NCBI GenBank assembly: GCA_902364645.1 | Contig: CABJEP010000005.1 | Coordinates: forward strand, 81,596-145,595 | Source of the DNA: Coriobacteriaceae bacterium | GTDB taxonomy: Bacteria > Actinomycetota > Coriobacteriia > Coriobacteriales > Coriobacteriaceae | Reading direction: 5' to 3' | Length of the DNA: 64,000 bases | Shown here: positions 48,841 to 60,779 of the stretch, in pieces | How the letters are laid out: each line of letters opens with the position of its first letter | Numbering within the stretch: position 1 is the first letter of the stretch | Program-made: the position numbers and the translations under genes | Notes under the pieces: generated by a model | Database searches by the model: none | The model's input: only the letters and a program-made list of their open reading frames with translations | What the model was told of the DNA's origin: nothing

Positions 48841-50091
48841 ATGGCAAACGAGATCTGGACCATCAAGCGTTGTCTCGAGTGGACCAAGGAGTACCTGGCC
48901 GAGCGCGGTGAGGAGCATCCCCGTCTTTCCGCCGAGTGGCTGCTGTGCGCCGCCACGGGCCTGGCGCGCATTGACCTATATATGCGTATGGACGAGACGC
49001 TTAACGCGGCCCAGCTCGAGACCATGCATGCGGCCGTCGTTCGTCGCGCCAAAGGCGAGCCGCTGCAGTACATCACCGGCAGCACGCAGTTTCGCATGAT
49101 TGACGTCGCGTGCGCTCCCGGTGTGCTCATTCCGCGCCCCGAAACCGAGATGCTCGTCGAGGAAGTCCTCAATTATCTGGATGCCGAGGTGCTGAGCCCC
49201 GAGGCTGCTGCCCGTCAGCGTGTTGAGCTGCCTTGGAACGATGAGGTCGAGGAGGCACGCAAGGCCGAGGCCGCGCTGGCAGACGAACGGGCGACTGCCG
49301 AGCGCCGTGCCGCTAATCTGACGGCTGCCGATGAGGCGGCGCTAGGCGGCGACGTACTGGGCAGCCGTGCCTATGCCGAGGAACTGGCCGATCGCGAGGC
49401 CGAGGAAGCCGCCGCGCAGGCAGCAGAAGCCGAAGCCGCGGAAGCCGCCGAGTCCGAGCTCGACGAATACGGCGTCGCCATCGAGGGTGCCGACCAGGAG
49501 ACGGTTTCAGCTCAGGATGCCGCTGCGCCTGCCCCAGCCGAGCCCCGCACTGCCCGCGTTCTCGAGGTCGGCTGCGGCACGGGCTGCATTTCGCTCTCCC
49601 TTGCCTGGGAGCGCCGCGGCCACGTTACCTGCACCGCCACCGATATCGAGTCGCGCGCCATCGATCTGGCCACCAAAAACCGCGACACCCTCGGCCTCAC
49701 GGCAGATGAGGTTGCCTTTAGCCTCACCAACCTGGTGAGTTCCATTCCCCGCGAAGAGTGGGGCACCTTTGATGTGCTCGTCTCCAACCCACCTTACATC
49801 CCGACCGACGTCATGCGCTCGCTGCCGCACGAGGTCAAGGACTTTGAGCCCGACCTGGCGCTCGAGGGCGGCGCCGACGGCCTCGATATCTTCCGCCGCC
49901 TGCTCAACGCGGCGCCTTACATGCTGCGCGCCGGCGGCCTGTTTGCCTGCGAGCTCTACGAGGGTACCCTCGATGCCGCGGCCGAGCTCTGTCGCCAGGC
50001 AGGCCTTTCGGACGTGCGTATCGTCCATGACCTTACCGATCGCCCCCGCATCGTCCGAGCCATCGTCACCGAGCCCAAGCAGCGCCAGTAA
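48841..50091 (+). CDS. prmC: Release factor glutamine methyltransferase with large Ala/Glu-rich insertion
   Basis: PrmC, which methylates the GGQ glutamine of release factors, here 416 residues against about 280 normally. Start ATG 48841. The N-terminal domain ends in PRPETEMLVEEVL (99-111). Then comes a ~120-residue charged insertion (about 115-236: RKAEAALADERATAERRAANL, ADREAEEAAAQAAEAEAAEA). The methylase core resumes with RVLEVGCGTGCISLSLA (about 239-255) and catalytic NPPYIP. The insert lies between the substrate-binding and SAM domains, where other PrmC proteins have a few residues. The enzyme core looks intact. Confidence 0.92.
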   Translation: MANEIWTIKRCLEWTKEYLAERGEEHPRLSAEWLLCAATGLARIDLYMRMDETLNAAQLETMHAAVVRRAKGEPLQYITGSTQFRMIDVACAPGVLIPRPETEMLVEEVLNYLDAEVLSPEAAARQRVELPWNDEVEEARKAEAALADERATAERRAANLTAADEAALGGDVLGSRAYAEELADREAEEAAAQAAEAEAAEAAESELDEYGVAIEGADQETVSAQDAAAPAPAEPRTARVLEVGCGTGCISLSLAWERRGHVTCTATDIESRAIDLATKNRDTLGLTADEVAFSLTNLVSSIPREEWGTFDVLVSNPPYIPTDVMRSLPHEVKDFEPDLALEGGADGLDIFRRLLNAAPYMLRAGGLFACELYEGTLDAAAELCRQAGLSDVRIVHDLTDRPRIVRAIVTEPKQRQ

Positions 50092-50105
50092 TATTTATTA
50101 ACTGG

Positions 50106-50135
50106 TTAGCAAAAATTATAAATTAGTTTATAATT
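50106..50135 (+). promoter_or_regulatory. HicAB promoter with overlapping palindromic operator
   Basis: -35 TTAGCA (50106-50111), 17-base spacer, -10 TATAAT (50129-50134). A perfect 22-bp dyad, AATTATAAA-TTAG-TTTATAATT (50114-50135), covers the spacer and the -10. This fits autorepression by HicB or the HicAB complex. Confidence 0.7.
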
Positions 50136-50159
50136 AGGACGGCTGAAAGAGGTCGGCCC

Positions 50160-50345
50160 ATGCAACCTCCTACCTTTCGGGAAATCATTGCCCTACTCAA
50201 GCACGATGGATTCGTGAAGGTCGCGCAAGTCGGTAGTCATGCTAAGTATGTTTCTGGTGACCGTGTTGTCACCGTGAACGGCTCTGGTGGTGATCGACCA
50301 AAGAAGGGCACGTGGGCAAGTATTCGTCGCCAAGCTGGATGGTAG
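50160..50345 (+). CDS. hicA: HicA-type toxin (mRNA interferase)
   Basis: Toxin of 61 residues with the double-stranded-RNA-binding-like HicA fold: FREIIALLKHDGFVKVAQVGSHAKYV with the catalytic His in GSH (H27), then KKGTWASIRRQAGW. The frame ends with the usual QAG-hydrophobic tail. It is the first gene of a two-gene toxin-antitoxin unit, 14 bp from HicB's start region. Expected to cleave mRNA when HicB is lost. Confidence 0.9.
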   Translation: MQPPTFREIIALLKHDGFVKVAQVGSHAKYVSGDRVVTVNGSGGDRPKKGTWASIRRQAGW

Positions 50346-50356
50346 TTGGAGGCAAA

Positions 50357-50803
50357 ATGAGGCAGCGATTTACCTATGACTGCGTTCTCATAAAAGAAGA
50401 CGACGGTTACTGCGCTAGCTTCCCGCAGATTCCCGGCGCCTTTGCCGATGGCGATACGCGCGAAGAAGCGATTGCCCATGCTACCGAGGCACTGATGGCG
50501 TTTTTGGCCGACGACCTCAACAACGGTTTGACTCCGGCAGGGTACGAACGCTCGGCCGAGGTCGTGGCCCTTTCAGTCGAAATCGACCACGAGGACGCTC
50601 GGGAAGCGGCGTGCCGAACATTTAAAGACGCAGCGCTGGACCTCAAAGTCTCCGCTCCGCGGATTACCGCGCTGGTCAAAGCCGGAAAGCTCGATGTTGA
50701 ACTCGTCGACGGCCGTCGGATGATAACGATAGACAGCATCGAGCGCTACGCCGCCCAAGAACGCCACGCCGGCAGGCCAAAGAAGTTCGTAGCCGTCCAA
50801 TAA
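50357..50803 (+). CDS. hicB: HicB-type antitoxin
   Basis: Antitoxin of 148 residues, start ATG 50357 after GGAGG. Partial RNase H-like HicB domain: FTYDCVLIKEDDGYCASFPQIPGAFADGDTREEAIAHATEALMAFL. The C-terminus (about 90-140, APRITALVKAGKLDVELVDGRRMITIDSIERYA) is a helix-turn-helix-like DNA-binding part. It neutralises HicA and likely represses the operon through the palindrome at 50114-50135. Confidence 0.88.
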   Translation: MRQRFTYDCVLIKEDDGYCASFPQIPGAFADGDTREEAIAHATEALMAFLADDLNNGLTPAGYERSAEVVALSVEIDHEDAREAACRTFKDAALDLKVSAPRITALVKAGKLDVELVDGRRMITIDSIERYAAQERHAGRPKKFVAVQ

Positions 50804-50937
50804 CCCCCTCACTTTCACCGACTACTAGAGCCGCTCACCAAACCAACATGCGCTCTGGGCAAATAGGTTGAACGTTTCGTGCGAGAATGCCCCACAGTAA
50901 ACAAACTTGCACCAGAGCGTAAGGGGCTGGCATACAC

Positions 50938-51681
50938 ATGCAGACGGTCTATCGGGTATACGAGGGAACGCGCGAGCCGCATCGGCTTGCCGTCGAGCGC
51001 ACGGCCGAGGTGCTCGGCCGCGGCGGCCTGGCTTTGATCCCGACCGAGACCGTCTACGGTGTCGCCGTGGCAGTCAACGCCTTCTCGGACGCCGTGCCCC
51101 AAGATACAAGCGAATTCCCATCGTGGCCGCGCGATCCGCAGGCTGCCGTCAATGGCGCCGCAGTTCCTGCGCTCGGCACCGGCTATCGCCGTATCTTCAC
51201 TCTCAAGCAACGTGAACTCACGCAAACCGTCGCTTGGCTGGTCGATGGCGTCGAAGCACTCGACCGCTATGGCGTGGATATCCCGGAAGATGCCCGCATA
51301 CTCGCGCGACGATGCTGGCCGGGAGCCCTGACTATCGTGGTCAAGGCAGCCCCCTGCGTGCCGACCTTTATGCGCGCTGCCGACGACACGGTGGCACTTC
51401 GCGCTTCGGCCTCGCCCGTGGTGCAGGCGCTCATTCGCGCCTGTGGCAGCCCCCTTGCCTGCACCAGCGCCAACACGCATGGCGCGCCCGCGCCGGCAAG
51501 TTTTATCACGGTGGAGGGTCGCATCCTGGAGGGGGTCGATGTTGCCGTCGACGCCGGTGAGACCCCGTGTCGCGACGCCTCGACCATCGTGTCGTTTCAG
51601 CACGGCGAGCTCCAGCTCCTGCGCCAAGGCGCACTTCCCGCATCAGAGATCGAACGGGTCCTGTCCGACCCGATGCAATAG
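50938..51681 (+). CDS. Sua5/YciO/YrdC family threonylcarbamoyl-AMP synthase
   Basis: Protein of 247 residues, making threonylcarbamoyl-AMP for the t6A37 modification of ANN-reading tRNAs. Start ATG 50938. PTETVYGVA (about 37-45) and SPLACTSANTHG (about 175-186) are typical, as is RCWPGALTIVV. A 35-residue insertion (about 55-90, PQDTSEFPSWPRDPQAAVNGAAVPAL) interrupts the region before the usual KgR motif, which reads YRRIFTLKQREL here. It lacks the C-terminal Sua5 domain. A few members have other roles, so the name is tentative. Confidence 0.85.
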   Translation: MQTVYRVYEGTREPHRLAVERTAEVLGRGGLALIPTETVYGVAVAVNAFSDAVPQDTSEFPSWPRDPQAAVNGAAVPALGTGYRRIFTLKQRELTQTVAWLVDGVEALDRYGVDIPEDARILARRCWPGALTIVVKAAPCVPTFMRAADDTVALRASASPVVQALIRACGSPLACTSANTHGAPAPASFITVEGRILEGVDVAVDAGETPCRDASTIVSFQHGELQLLRQGALPASEIERVLSDPMQ

Positions 51682-51694
51682 AAAGGGTTAAGCG

Positions 51695-53236
51695 ATGTCG
51701 TTGAATCTGGGCAGCCTGGGCATGGAAGATGCCTCGTTTGACTTTGGCGGTTCCTACATCATGGCGCTCGACTGCGGCACCACCTCGGTACTTGCGACCA
51801 TCGTCGACGAGTACGGATGCATCGTCGCGCAGGCACGTCGCAGCGTCAAAACCAGCTTCCCGCGTCCCGGCTGGGTGGAGCAAGACCCCATGGCGGTCCT
51901 TGCTAGCCAGATCGCCGTCATGATGGAAGTCCAGTTTAAGAGCGGTATCCACTCCGACCGCATTGCTGCCATCGGCATCTCCAACCAGCGCGAGACCACG
52001 GTGGTCTGGGATCGCGTGAGCGGTCAGCCGATCTATAACGCTATCGTATGGCAGTGCCGCCGTACCGCACCTCTGATCGACGAGCTTGTCGAGCAGGGCG
52101 CAGAAGGGCTGGTGCGCTCCCGCACGGGACTCACGCTCGACCCGTATTTCTCGGCCTCCAAGGTGCAGTGGATTCTCGACAACGTCGACGGCGCACGCGA
52201 AAGCGCGGCGGCGGGCGACCTCATGTTTGGCACCATCGACACCTGGCTCATCTACAACCTCACCGGCGGCCAGGTCTTTGCCACCGACTACACCAATGCC
52301 AGCCGCACGGCACTCTTTAATATCCATACGCTCGATTGGGACGACGACCTGCTGGCACTCTTTGACGTTCCACGTTCCATGATGCCCGAGGTTCGCTGGA
52401 GCTCGGGCGACTACGGCCGCGTCGCGAGCGACATCATGACCAACATGCCGCCCATCATGGGCGTGGCGGGTGACCAACAGGCGTCGCTGTTCGGCCACTG
52501 CTGTTTCCGTCCCGGCCAGACCAAAAACACCTATGGCACGGGTTGCTTTATGCTCATGAACACCGGCGACGAGATCGTCGAATCCAAGAATGGCCTGGTC
52601 TCCACCATCGGTATCGCTGCGGACGGCAAAGTCAGCTATGCGCTCGAGGGCTCTATTTTTGCCGCCGGCTCAACGATGAACTGGCTTCGCAACAACATGG
52701 GCATCATCTCGAGCGTGAGCGAGTCGGCACAACTCGCCGCTTCGATTAGCGACAACGAGGGCTGCTACTTCGTTCCGGCCTTTGCGGGTTTGGGTGCTCC
52801 CTGGTGGGACCCGCATGCTCGCGGTATCGTGTGCGGTCTGACCGGCGCCTCGAGCCGTGCGACCATCGTACGTGCCGCCTGCGAATCCATGGCATATCAG
52901 AGCTACGACGTGCTGCGCGCCATGGAGCAGGACGTGGGGCTTTCGATTGAGCGCCTGTCTGTCGATGGCGGTGCCTCGCGCAACGAGTTCATCATGCAAT
53001 TCCAGGCCGACCTGCTGGATATCCCCGTGCTGCAATGCGAGACGGTGGAGACCACGGCAATCGGTGCCGCGTACTTGGCGGGTCTTGCCGTCGGCTATTG
53101 GGAAGACCTGGAAGAGCTGGAGCAAAATGCCCAGATCGTTAGGACCTTCCTTCCCCACATGTCCGCCGAGCGCCGCGAGCAAAACCTTGCGGGCTGGCGT
53201 GATGCAGTCAGGCGCTCGCTCAACACCTCACAGTAG
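51695..53236 (+). CDS. glpK: Glycerol kinase
   Basis: FGGY-family kinase of 513 residues, phosphorylating glycerol to sn-glycerol-3-phosphate. The core begins at IMALDCGTTSVLATIVD (22-38) after a ~20-residue extension. Key blocks: ISNQRETTVVWDRVSGQPIYNAIVWQCRRT (substrate site), DTWLIYNLTGG, and the C-terminal VDGGASRNEFIMQFQADLLDIPV. GAAAGGG precedes the ATG; 13 bases separate it from tsaC. No glpF or glpO gene is adjacent. Confidence 0.93.
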   Translation: MSLNLGSLGMEDASFDFGGSYIMALDCGTTSVLATIVDEYGCIVAQARRSVKTSFPRPGWVEQDPMAVLASQIAVMMEVQFKSGIHSDRIAAIGISNQRETTVVWDRVSGQPIYNAIVWQCRRTAPLIDELVEQGAEGLVRSRTGLTLDPYFSASKVQWILDNVDGARESAAAGDLMFGTIDTWLIYNLTGGQVFATDYTNASRTALFNIHTLDWDDDLLALFDVPRSMMPEVRWSSGDYGRVASDIMTNMPPIMGVAGDQQASLFGHCCFRPGQTKNTYGTGCFMLMNTGDEIVESKNGLVSTIGIAADGKVSYALEGSIFAAGSTMNWLRNNMGIISSVSESAQLAASISDNEGCYFVPAFAGLGAPWWDPHARGIVCGLTGASSRATIVRAACESMAYQSYDVLRAMEQDVGLSIERLSVDGGASRNEFIMQFQADLLDIPVLQCETVETTAIGAAYLAGLAVGYWEDLEELEQNAQIVRTFLPHMSAERREQNLAGWRDAVRRSLNTSQ

Positions 53237-53359
53237 GGCTGCGATGGGCTGCTCGATACAACAAACCGCTAAACTAATGCATGGCGTGCGGCGGCAACAT
53301 TGCTGCACACCTTGTCAGCAAGGCCGTTTTGCGGCCGCAACGAAAGGGGCAATCAATCC

Positions 53360-54007
53360 ATGACCGTCACCTACGATGCGTCCCGTGTGACGCTTGTCGA
53401 TCACCCGCTCGTCCAGCACAAGCTGTCGATCCTGCGCGACAAAAACACCGGCACCAACCAGTTCCGTCAGCTCGTGCGCGAACTCGCGCTTTTTGACGGC
53501 TACGAGGCCATGCGCGACCTGCCTATGGAAGACGTCGAGGTCGAGACCCCCATCACTACCGCCACGTTCAAACAGCTTGCCGGCAAGAAACTCGCCATCG
53601 TGCCCATCCTGCGTGCGGGCCTTGGCATGGTCGACGGCATCCTCGACCTGGTGCCCTCCGCTCGCGTGGGCCACATCGGCATGGAACGCGACGAGGTCAC
53701 CCACGAGCCGCACGAGTATTACTGCAAGATGCCCAAGGATATCGACCAGCGCATCTGCCTGGTCGTCGACCCCATGCTTGCCACGGGCGGTTCGGCCGAG
53801 ATGGCCATCAGCTACCTGCGCGAGCGCGGTGTCAAGGACATCCGCATGCTGTGCATCGTCGCGGCCCCCGAGGGCCTCAAGTCGCTGACCGAGAAGGATC
53901 CCGATGTGCATATCTATACCTGCGCCATCGACGACCATCTCAACGAGGCTGCCTACATCGTTCCCGGCCTGGGCGACGCCGGCGACCGCATCTACGGCAC
54001 GCTCTAG
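53360..54007 (+). CDS. upp: Uracil phosphoribosyltransferase
   Basis: Enzyme of 215 residues converting uracil and PRPP to UMP. Start ATG 53360 after GAAAGGGG; the longer open frame upstream has no site. PRPP-binding loop [11 protein letters not shown] (about 133-143), and the uracil-site tail [16 protein letters not shown]. Monocistronic, followed by a GC-rich hairpin. Confidence 0.95.
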   Translation: MTVTYDASRVTLVDHPLVQHKLSILRDKNTGTNQFRQLVRELALFDGYEAMRDLPMEDVEVETPITTATFKQLAGKKLAIVPILRAGLGMVDGILDLVPSARVGHIGMERDEVTHEPHEYYCKMPKDIDQRICLVVDPMLATGGSAEMAISYLRERGVKDIRMLCIVAAPEGLKSLTEKDPDVHIYTCAIDDHLNEAAYIVPGLGDAGDRIYGTL

Positions 54008-54049
54008 TCGTCGGGCTAAGACGGCCGCGGCTGCAAATACGAAGAAACG

Positions 54050-54084
54050 GTGCGCGCGGACGAACAAAAGGCGACCGCGCGCAC
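54050..54084 (+). terminator. Hairpin after upp
   Basis: GTGCGCGCGG (54050-54059) and CCGCGCGCAC (54075-54084) form a perfect stem with a 15-base loop, but no T-run follows. Confidence 0.45.
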
Positions 54085-54198
54085 TCCCGTTAACGGACGT
54101 TTTGCCCTGCAGGGTTCGAGAAAAACGTATTACCTACCTGCGGCATAAAGAAGGTCTTAAGAAAACGAACAGGTGCGTATTAACCGATGCTTTTTCGG

Positions 54199-54226
54199 TT
54201 GTACTTTAGCGATTGGCTCGTACAAT
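54199..54226 (+). promoter_or_regulatory. Predicted promoter of the ATP synthase operon
   Basis: -35 TTGTAC (54199-54204), 16-base spacer, -10 TACAAT (54221-54226), about 45 bases before the first gene. The two boxes are partly each other's inverse. Confidence 0.55.
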
Positions 54227-54276
54227 AGTCACCAATGTTTGGCGGGAACTGTTCTGGGAAGCGTTAAAGAGGGAAA

Positions 54277-54600
54277 GTGAGGACGCCAGTGTTTCAGATA
54301 GCCGATCTGCTCGCTATCGTTGCAGGCGTCATCGCGGGCGCGGTCGCCTTTCTTCCCTTTGTTTTTACACTCAAGCCGGTTCTTGACGATAAGCAGAATG
54401 CGGACATGCTCAAGGGCATGGTGAGTCTGGCGGTCTCGGCAATCGCCCTACTCGTCTTTACCTTGGTTGTGTTCGTGTTGTTCGGAGAGGCATTTCGCAT
54501 GTTCCTCCTGGGCGAGGCGATCGGCTTCGTGGCCTTTATGGCTGCCTGCACGGTTCGTGTCGTCAAGGCGCTGCGAGATCCTCATGAGGTCGAAAGGTAA
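54277..54600 (+). CDS. atpI: AtpI-like small membrane protein of the ATP synthase operon
   Basis: Hydrophobic protein of 107 residues with three or four helices (about 8-30, 48-70, 75-96) and a basic C-terminus (VRVVKALRDPHEVER). Start GTG 54277 with GAGGGA close upstream; GTG 54289 is an alternative. Position before atpB and size fit AtpI, which helps assemble the c-ring. Sequence similarity in this family is weak, so the call rests mainly on context. Confidence 0.7.
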   Translation: MRTPVFQIADLLAIVAGVIAGAVAFLPFVFTLKPVLDDKQNADMLKGMVSLAVSAIALLVFTLVVFVLFGEAFRMFLLGEAIGFVAFMAACTVRVVKALRDPHEVER

Positions 54601-54603
54601 GTC

Positions 54604-55407
54604 GTGGAAATTTTTGAAAAGCTGCCTGATGAGATTAATCATCTGGTCAGCGAGTTCAGCTCCACCCCTGTCGTGGGCGATCTGAGCTGCGGCATCACGC
54701 AGTACTCGTTTTGGCTGATCGTCTCCACGATCGTGCTCCTGATCGTCCTGGCCGTGTTCAAGAAGAAGCAGACCCTGGTTCCCAAGGGCTTCTTCGTCAA
54801 CGGTTTCGAGTACATCATCGAGTACGTCGAGAACGATATCGGCAAGGGCGTCGTGGGTGAGAACTGGAAGAAGCACTTCCCGTTCCTGTGCTCGCTTTTC
54901 CTGTTCATCCTGATCAATAACATGATCGGCCTGATCCCGGGAATGAAGCCCGGCACCGGTGCAATCGGCTCCACCGCCGCACTCGCCATTTTCGCCTTCG
55001 TGTACTTCATCTACTACGGATGCAAGGCTCACGGCGTGATCGGCTACATCAAGAGCCTCGCCCCGCAGGGCGTGAGCTTCCCGATGAACGTGCTCGTGTG
55101 GGTCGTCGAGCTTTTCTCGACCTTCCTGCGCCTCATCACGCTTGCCGTCCGTCTGTTCTGCAACATGTTCGCAGGACACGTGGTCATGGGCTCGTTCGCC
55201 ATCATGGCGAGCATGTTCATGCAGCCGCTGCTTCAGCAGGTTTCCGCGGCCCACGCCGTCGGCGCCCTGCCTTCGCTAGCCTGGCTTGCCATCCTCATCC
55301 TGATCTATGCGATCGAGCTTGTGGTCGGCGCTATCCAGGCTTACGTCTTCACGGTCCTTACCGCCGTGTATGTCTCCGAGGCGGAGGAGGTCGCAGAGGA
55401 GGAGTAG
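54604..55407 (+). CDS. atpB: F-type ATP synthase subunit a
   Basis: Proton-channel subunit of 267 residues, GTG start. The essential Arg lies in LRLITLAVRLFCNMFAGHV (Arg about 183). Five or six helices. FVNGFEYIIEYVENDIGKG is typical of the N-terminal part. Three bases after atpI. The tail is acidic (SEAEEVAEEE). Confidence 0.95.
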   Translation: MEIFEKLPDEINHLVSEFSSTPVVGDLSCGITQYSFWLIVSTIVLLIVLAVFKKKQTLVPKGFFVNGFEYIIEYVENDIGKGVVGENWKKHFPFLCSLFLFILINNMIGLIPGMKPGTGAIGSTAALAIFAFVYFIYYGCKAHGVIGYIKSLAPQGVSFPMNVLVWVVELFSTFLRLITLAVRLFCNMFAGHVVMGSFAIMASMFMQPLLQQVSAAHAVGALPSLAWLAILILIYAIELVVGAIQAYVFTVLTAVYVSEAEEVAEEE

Positions 55408-55531
55408 TCTTCCGTTCGCGCCTTAAAGGTAAGGCAATTCGTTAAACCGCCGGTGCCCGTACCCATGGAGCCCGGCAGTTATAAAAAGGTTATCCTGCGT
55501 GAAATAAGACACGCACGACAAAGGAGGAATC

Positions 55532-55726
55532 GTGGGAGTTATCGGTTACGGTCTCGGTGTTATCGGCGCTGGTCTTGCTATCGGCCTGTCTGCTCTGGGT
55601 GCTACGGGTGCTATGGCCCGTCAGCCTGAGGTCCAGGGCCGCGTGTTCACCGTCTTCATCATGGGCTCCGCCTTCGGCGAGGCTCTGGCTCTGATCGGCT
55701 TCGTTGTCGCGCTGATCGTTAAATAG
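55532..55726 (+). CDS. atpE: F-type ATP synthase subunit c
   Basis: Rotor-ring subunit of 64 residues, short for the family, GTG start after AAGGAGG. Two helices joined by the polar loop ARQPEV (R30-Q31-P32). The ion carrier is E50 in SAFGEALALIG. No Ser follows the Glu and the usual Na+-site Gln is not evident, so H+ coupling is likelier than Na+. The 124-base gap before it (55408-55531) holds no gene. Confidence 0.93.
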   Translation: MGVIGYGLGVIGAGLAIGLSALGATGAMARQPEVQGRVFTVFIMGSAFGEALALIGFVVALIVK

Positions 55727-55741
55727 CACGGAGCGTCAAGT

Positions 55742-56344
55742 ATGAATCTTTCATCCCAGAAGAGCGCGATCGCACTCTCCGCGTCCGCGGCCGCGCTGCT
55801 CATGCCGGTTTCCGCGTTCGCCGAGGACGGCGCTGCCGGTGCGGACATCCTCATCCCTAAGATGGCGGAGTTCATCCCGGCGCTTATCGCCTTCCTGATT
55901 ATCTGGATCGTGCTGGCCAAGGTCGCCCTGCCGGGCATCATGAAAACCATGGAGGAGCGCGGCAAGAAGATCGAGGAGAGCCTCGACGAGGCCGAGAAGA
56001 CCAAGCAGGAGGCTATCGCCAAGCGCGCTGAGTCCGACTCGATCGTCACCGACGCCCGTCGTCAGGCTGCCGACATCGTTCTCGAGGCCCGTAAGGACGC
56101 CGAGTCCGAGCGCGCCCGTATCATCGAGGCTGCTCACAAGGAGGCCGAGGAGATCATCGCCAAGGCCCATACGACCGTCGAGGACGAGCGCAAGTCCATT
56201 TACGCCGGTGCCGCGAGCTCCATCGCCGACCTGTCCGTTGCCGTCGCCACCAAGATCGTGGGCGAGGCACTCGAGGACGAGACCGAGCAGAAGAAGCTCA
56301 TCGAGCGCTACATCCAGGAAGCAGGTAGCCTGAATGCCGACTAG
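55742..56344 (+). CDS. atpF: F-type ATP synthase subunit b with extra N-terminal hydrophobic segment
   Basis: Peripheral stalk subunit of 200 residues. The normal membrane anchor is at about 41-61 (FIPALIAFLIIWIVLAKVAL), followed by a long charged coiled coil. Before it is an additional signal-peptide-like segment (residues 1-28, hydrophobic core AIALSASAAALLMPV then SAFAED), so the protein may be processed or span the membrane twice. The 3' end overlaps atpH by 11 bases. Confidence 0.9.
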   Translation: MNLSSQKSAIALSASAAALLMPVSAFAEDGAAGADILIPKMAEFIPALIAFLIIWIVLAKVALPGIMKTMEERGKKIEESLDEAEKTKQEAIAKRAESDSIVTDARRQAADIVLEARKDAESERARIIEAAHKEAEEIIAKAHTTVEDERKSIYAGAASSIADLSVAVATKIVGEALEDETEQKKLIERYIQEAGSLNAD

Positions 56345-56810
56345 CCGCTATCAGGACAAGGTGCTCGAGACCTACGCGCGCTCCCTTCTGGAAGCCGCTA
56401 AGGCCGAGAACCATGTGTTCGAGGACCTCGAGATGATCGAGCGCTTGGCTTCTGCCAGCCCCGAGATCATCGCCGTGCTCGACACCATGTCCAAGCGCGA
56501 CCAGCTCGACCTTCTTCCCAAGGTGGCAGCTGCCTTTAAGTATGTTGCCGAGGAAGACGAGGATGTAGTGGGCGTGACCGTCACCACGGCGATCCCGCTC
56601 GACGACGAGCTGCGTCAAACCATCACTAAGAAATGCGAGCAGGACTTCGGCCGCAAGGTATTCCTTATCGAGCAGGTCGACCCGTCTATCGTGGGCGGCC
56701 TGGTGCTCGAGGCCCGCGGCGAGCGTCGTGATATTTCCGTCAAGACGCAGCTGCGCATCGCGCAGGAGACCCTCGCAAACTCTGCTAATTCGTACGGAGG
56801 TGAAGCCTAA
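56334..56810 (+). CDS. atpH: F-type ATP synthase subunit delta
   Basis: Stalk/cap subunit of 158 residues with the typical helical N-domain ([20 protein letters not shown]) and the C-terminal [22 protein letters not shown]. Overlaps atpF by 11 bases and atpA by 1 base. Confidence 0.92.
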   Translation: MPTSRYQDKVLETYARSLLEAAKAENHVFEDLEMIERLASASPEIIAVLDTMSKRDQLDLLPKVAAAFKYVAEEDEDVVGVTVTTAIPLDDELRQTITKKCEQDFGRKVFLIEQVDPSIVGGLVLEARGERRDISVKTQLRIAQETLANSANSYGGEA

Positions 56811-58408
56811 TGTCCGAAACCCTCAATGCCCAGGATATCGCCAAGAAACTGCAGGAGCAGCTCACGAGCCTCTCCGCGACGGTCGATACGCATGAGGTTT
56901 CAACGGTCGACGAGGTAGGCGACGGCATCGCGCGCGTCTCCGGCCTCAAGAGCGCCATGGCAGGCGAGCTTCTGGAGTTCAAGAGCTCCGATACCGGTGA
57001 GACCGTCTTCGGCCTTGCCCAGAACCTTGACCGTGACGAGGTCGGCGCCGTTCTGTTTGGTGCCGTCGACTCCATCAAGGAAGGCGACGAGTGCCGCACC
57101 ACTGGCCGCATTATGGATATCCCCGTGAGCCGTGCCATGCTCGGCCGCGTCGTCAATCCGCTCGGCCAGCCCATCGACGGCCTGGGCGACATCGTCGCCA
57201 CGCACCGTCGCCCCATCGAGTTCAAGGCTCCCGGCGTCATCGATCGTACCCCGGTGTGCGAGCCGGTTCAGACCGGTCTGCTCGCTATCGACTCCATGGT
57301 GCCTATTGGCCGCGGTCAGCGTGAGCTCATTATCGGCGACCGTAAGACCGGTAAGACCGCCATCGCCATCGACGCTATCCTCAACCAGCGCGGCAAGGGC
57401 ATGGTCTGCATCTATGTCGCCATCGGCCAGAAGGCCTCCACGGTTGCCAACATCCGCGAGACCCTCGCTCAGCACGGTGCGCTCGACTACACCATCATCG
57501 TTTCGGCCACCGCTGCCGATTCCGCCCCTATGCAGTACATCGCGCCTATGGCCGGTGCCGCTATCGGCGAGTTCTTCATGTACAACGGCGAGGACGGCAA
57601 GCCCGCCAGCGAGACCAACCCCGGCGGCCACGTGCTCGTCATCTACGACGACCTGTCCAAGCAGGCTGTGGCCTACCGTCAGATGTCGCTGACGCTGCAT
57701 CGTCCGCCCGGACGCGAGGCCTATCCTGGCGACATCTTCTACCTGCACTCTCGTCTGCTCGAGCGTGCCGTCAAGATGTCCAAGAAGAACGGTTACGGCT
57801 CCATGACGGCACTGCCGATCATCGAGACCCAGGACGGCGACGTCTCGGCCTACATTCCGACCAACGTCATTTCCATTACCGATGGTCAGATCTACCTACA
57901 GTCCGAGCTCTTCTTCCAGGGTCAGCGCCCGGCAGTCGACGTGGGCATCTCCGTGTCCCGCGTCGGTGGCGATGCGCAGACCAAGGCCATGAAGCAGGTC
58001 GCCGGCAACCTCCGTCTGGACCTCGCTTCGTACCAGGAGCTCGCCGGCTTTACGCAGTTCGGCTCCGACCTCGACGAGGCTACTCAGAAGCAGCTTACCC
58101 ATGGCGCTCGCATGACCGAGCTCCTGAAGCAGCCGCGCTACAAGCCGTTTGAGGTTGGCGAGCAGATCGTTACGCTGTTCGCTGGCAACGAGGGCTTCCT
58201 GGATGACCTGGAGATCGCCGACGTGCTGCCTTTCCGTGCCGAGCTCATCGAGTACATGGACAATGGCTTTGGCTCGCTGCTCGACAAGGTTCGCGCCAAG
58301 AAGATCGATGATGACACCAAGGCTGAGCTCTTGCGCGTCATCGGCGACTTCAAGCAGCAGTTCATGGCCAAGCACCATTCGGATGTTTCTGGATCAGAGG
58401 AGAACTAA
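56810..58408 (+). CDS. atpA: F-type ATP synthase subunit alpha
   Basis: Nucleotide-binding subunit of 532 residues. P-loop GDRKTGKTA (about 174-182), [18 protein letters not shown] block, and [21 protein letters not shown]. The sequence is complete and close to family length. GGAGGTG precedes the ATG. Confidence 0.97.
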   Translation: MSETLNAQDIAKKLQEQLTSLSATVDTHEVSTVDEVGDGIARVSGLKSAMAGELLEFKSSDTGETVFGLAQNLDRDEVGAVLFGAVDSIKEGDECRTTGRIMDIPVSRAMLGRVVNPLGQPIDGLGDIVATHRRPIEFKAPGVIDRTPVCEPVQTGLLAIDSMVPIGRGQRELIIGDRKTGKTAIAIDAILNQRGKGMVCIYVAIGQKASTVANIRETLAQHGALDYTIIVSATAADSAPMQYIAPMAGAAIGEFFMYNGEDGKPASETNPGGHVLVIYDDLSKQAVAYRQMSLTLHRPPGREAYPGDIFYLHSRLLERAVKMSKKNGYGSMTALPIIETQDGDVSAYIPTNVISITDGQIYLQSELFFQGQRPAVDVGISVSRVGGDAQTKAMKQVAGNLRLDLASYQELAGFTQFGSDLDEATQKQLTHGARMTELLKQPRYKPFEVGEQIVTLFAGNEGFLDDLEIADVLPFRAELIEYMDNGFGSLLDKVRAKKIDDDTKAELLRVIGDFKQQFMAKHHSDVSGSEEN

Positions 58409-58413
58409 GCCCC

Positions 58414-60776
<2,363 letters not shown>

Positions 60777-60779
60777 GTT

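Noticed and set aside
53281-53359. Upstream extension of upp
   Set aside because: The frame is open but the known enzyme length (about 210 residues) and GAAAGGGG place the start at 53360.
54110-54120. GGGTTCGAG resembling a tRNA T-arm after upp
   Set aside because: No cloverleaf could be built from the flanking sequence.
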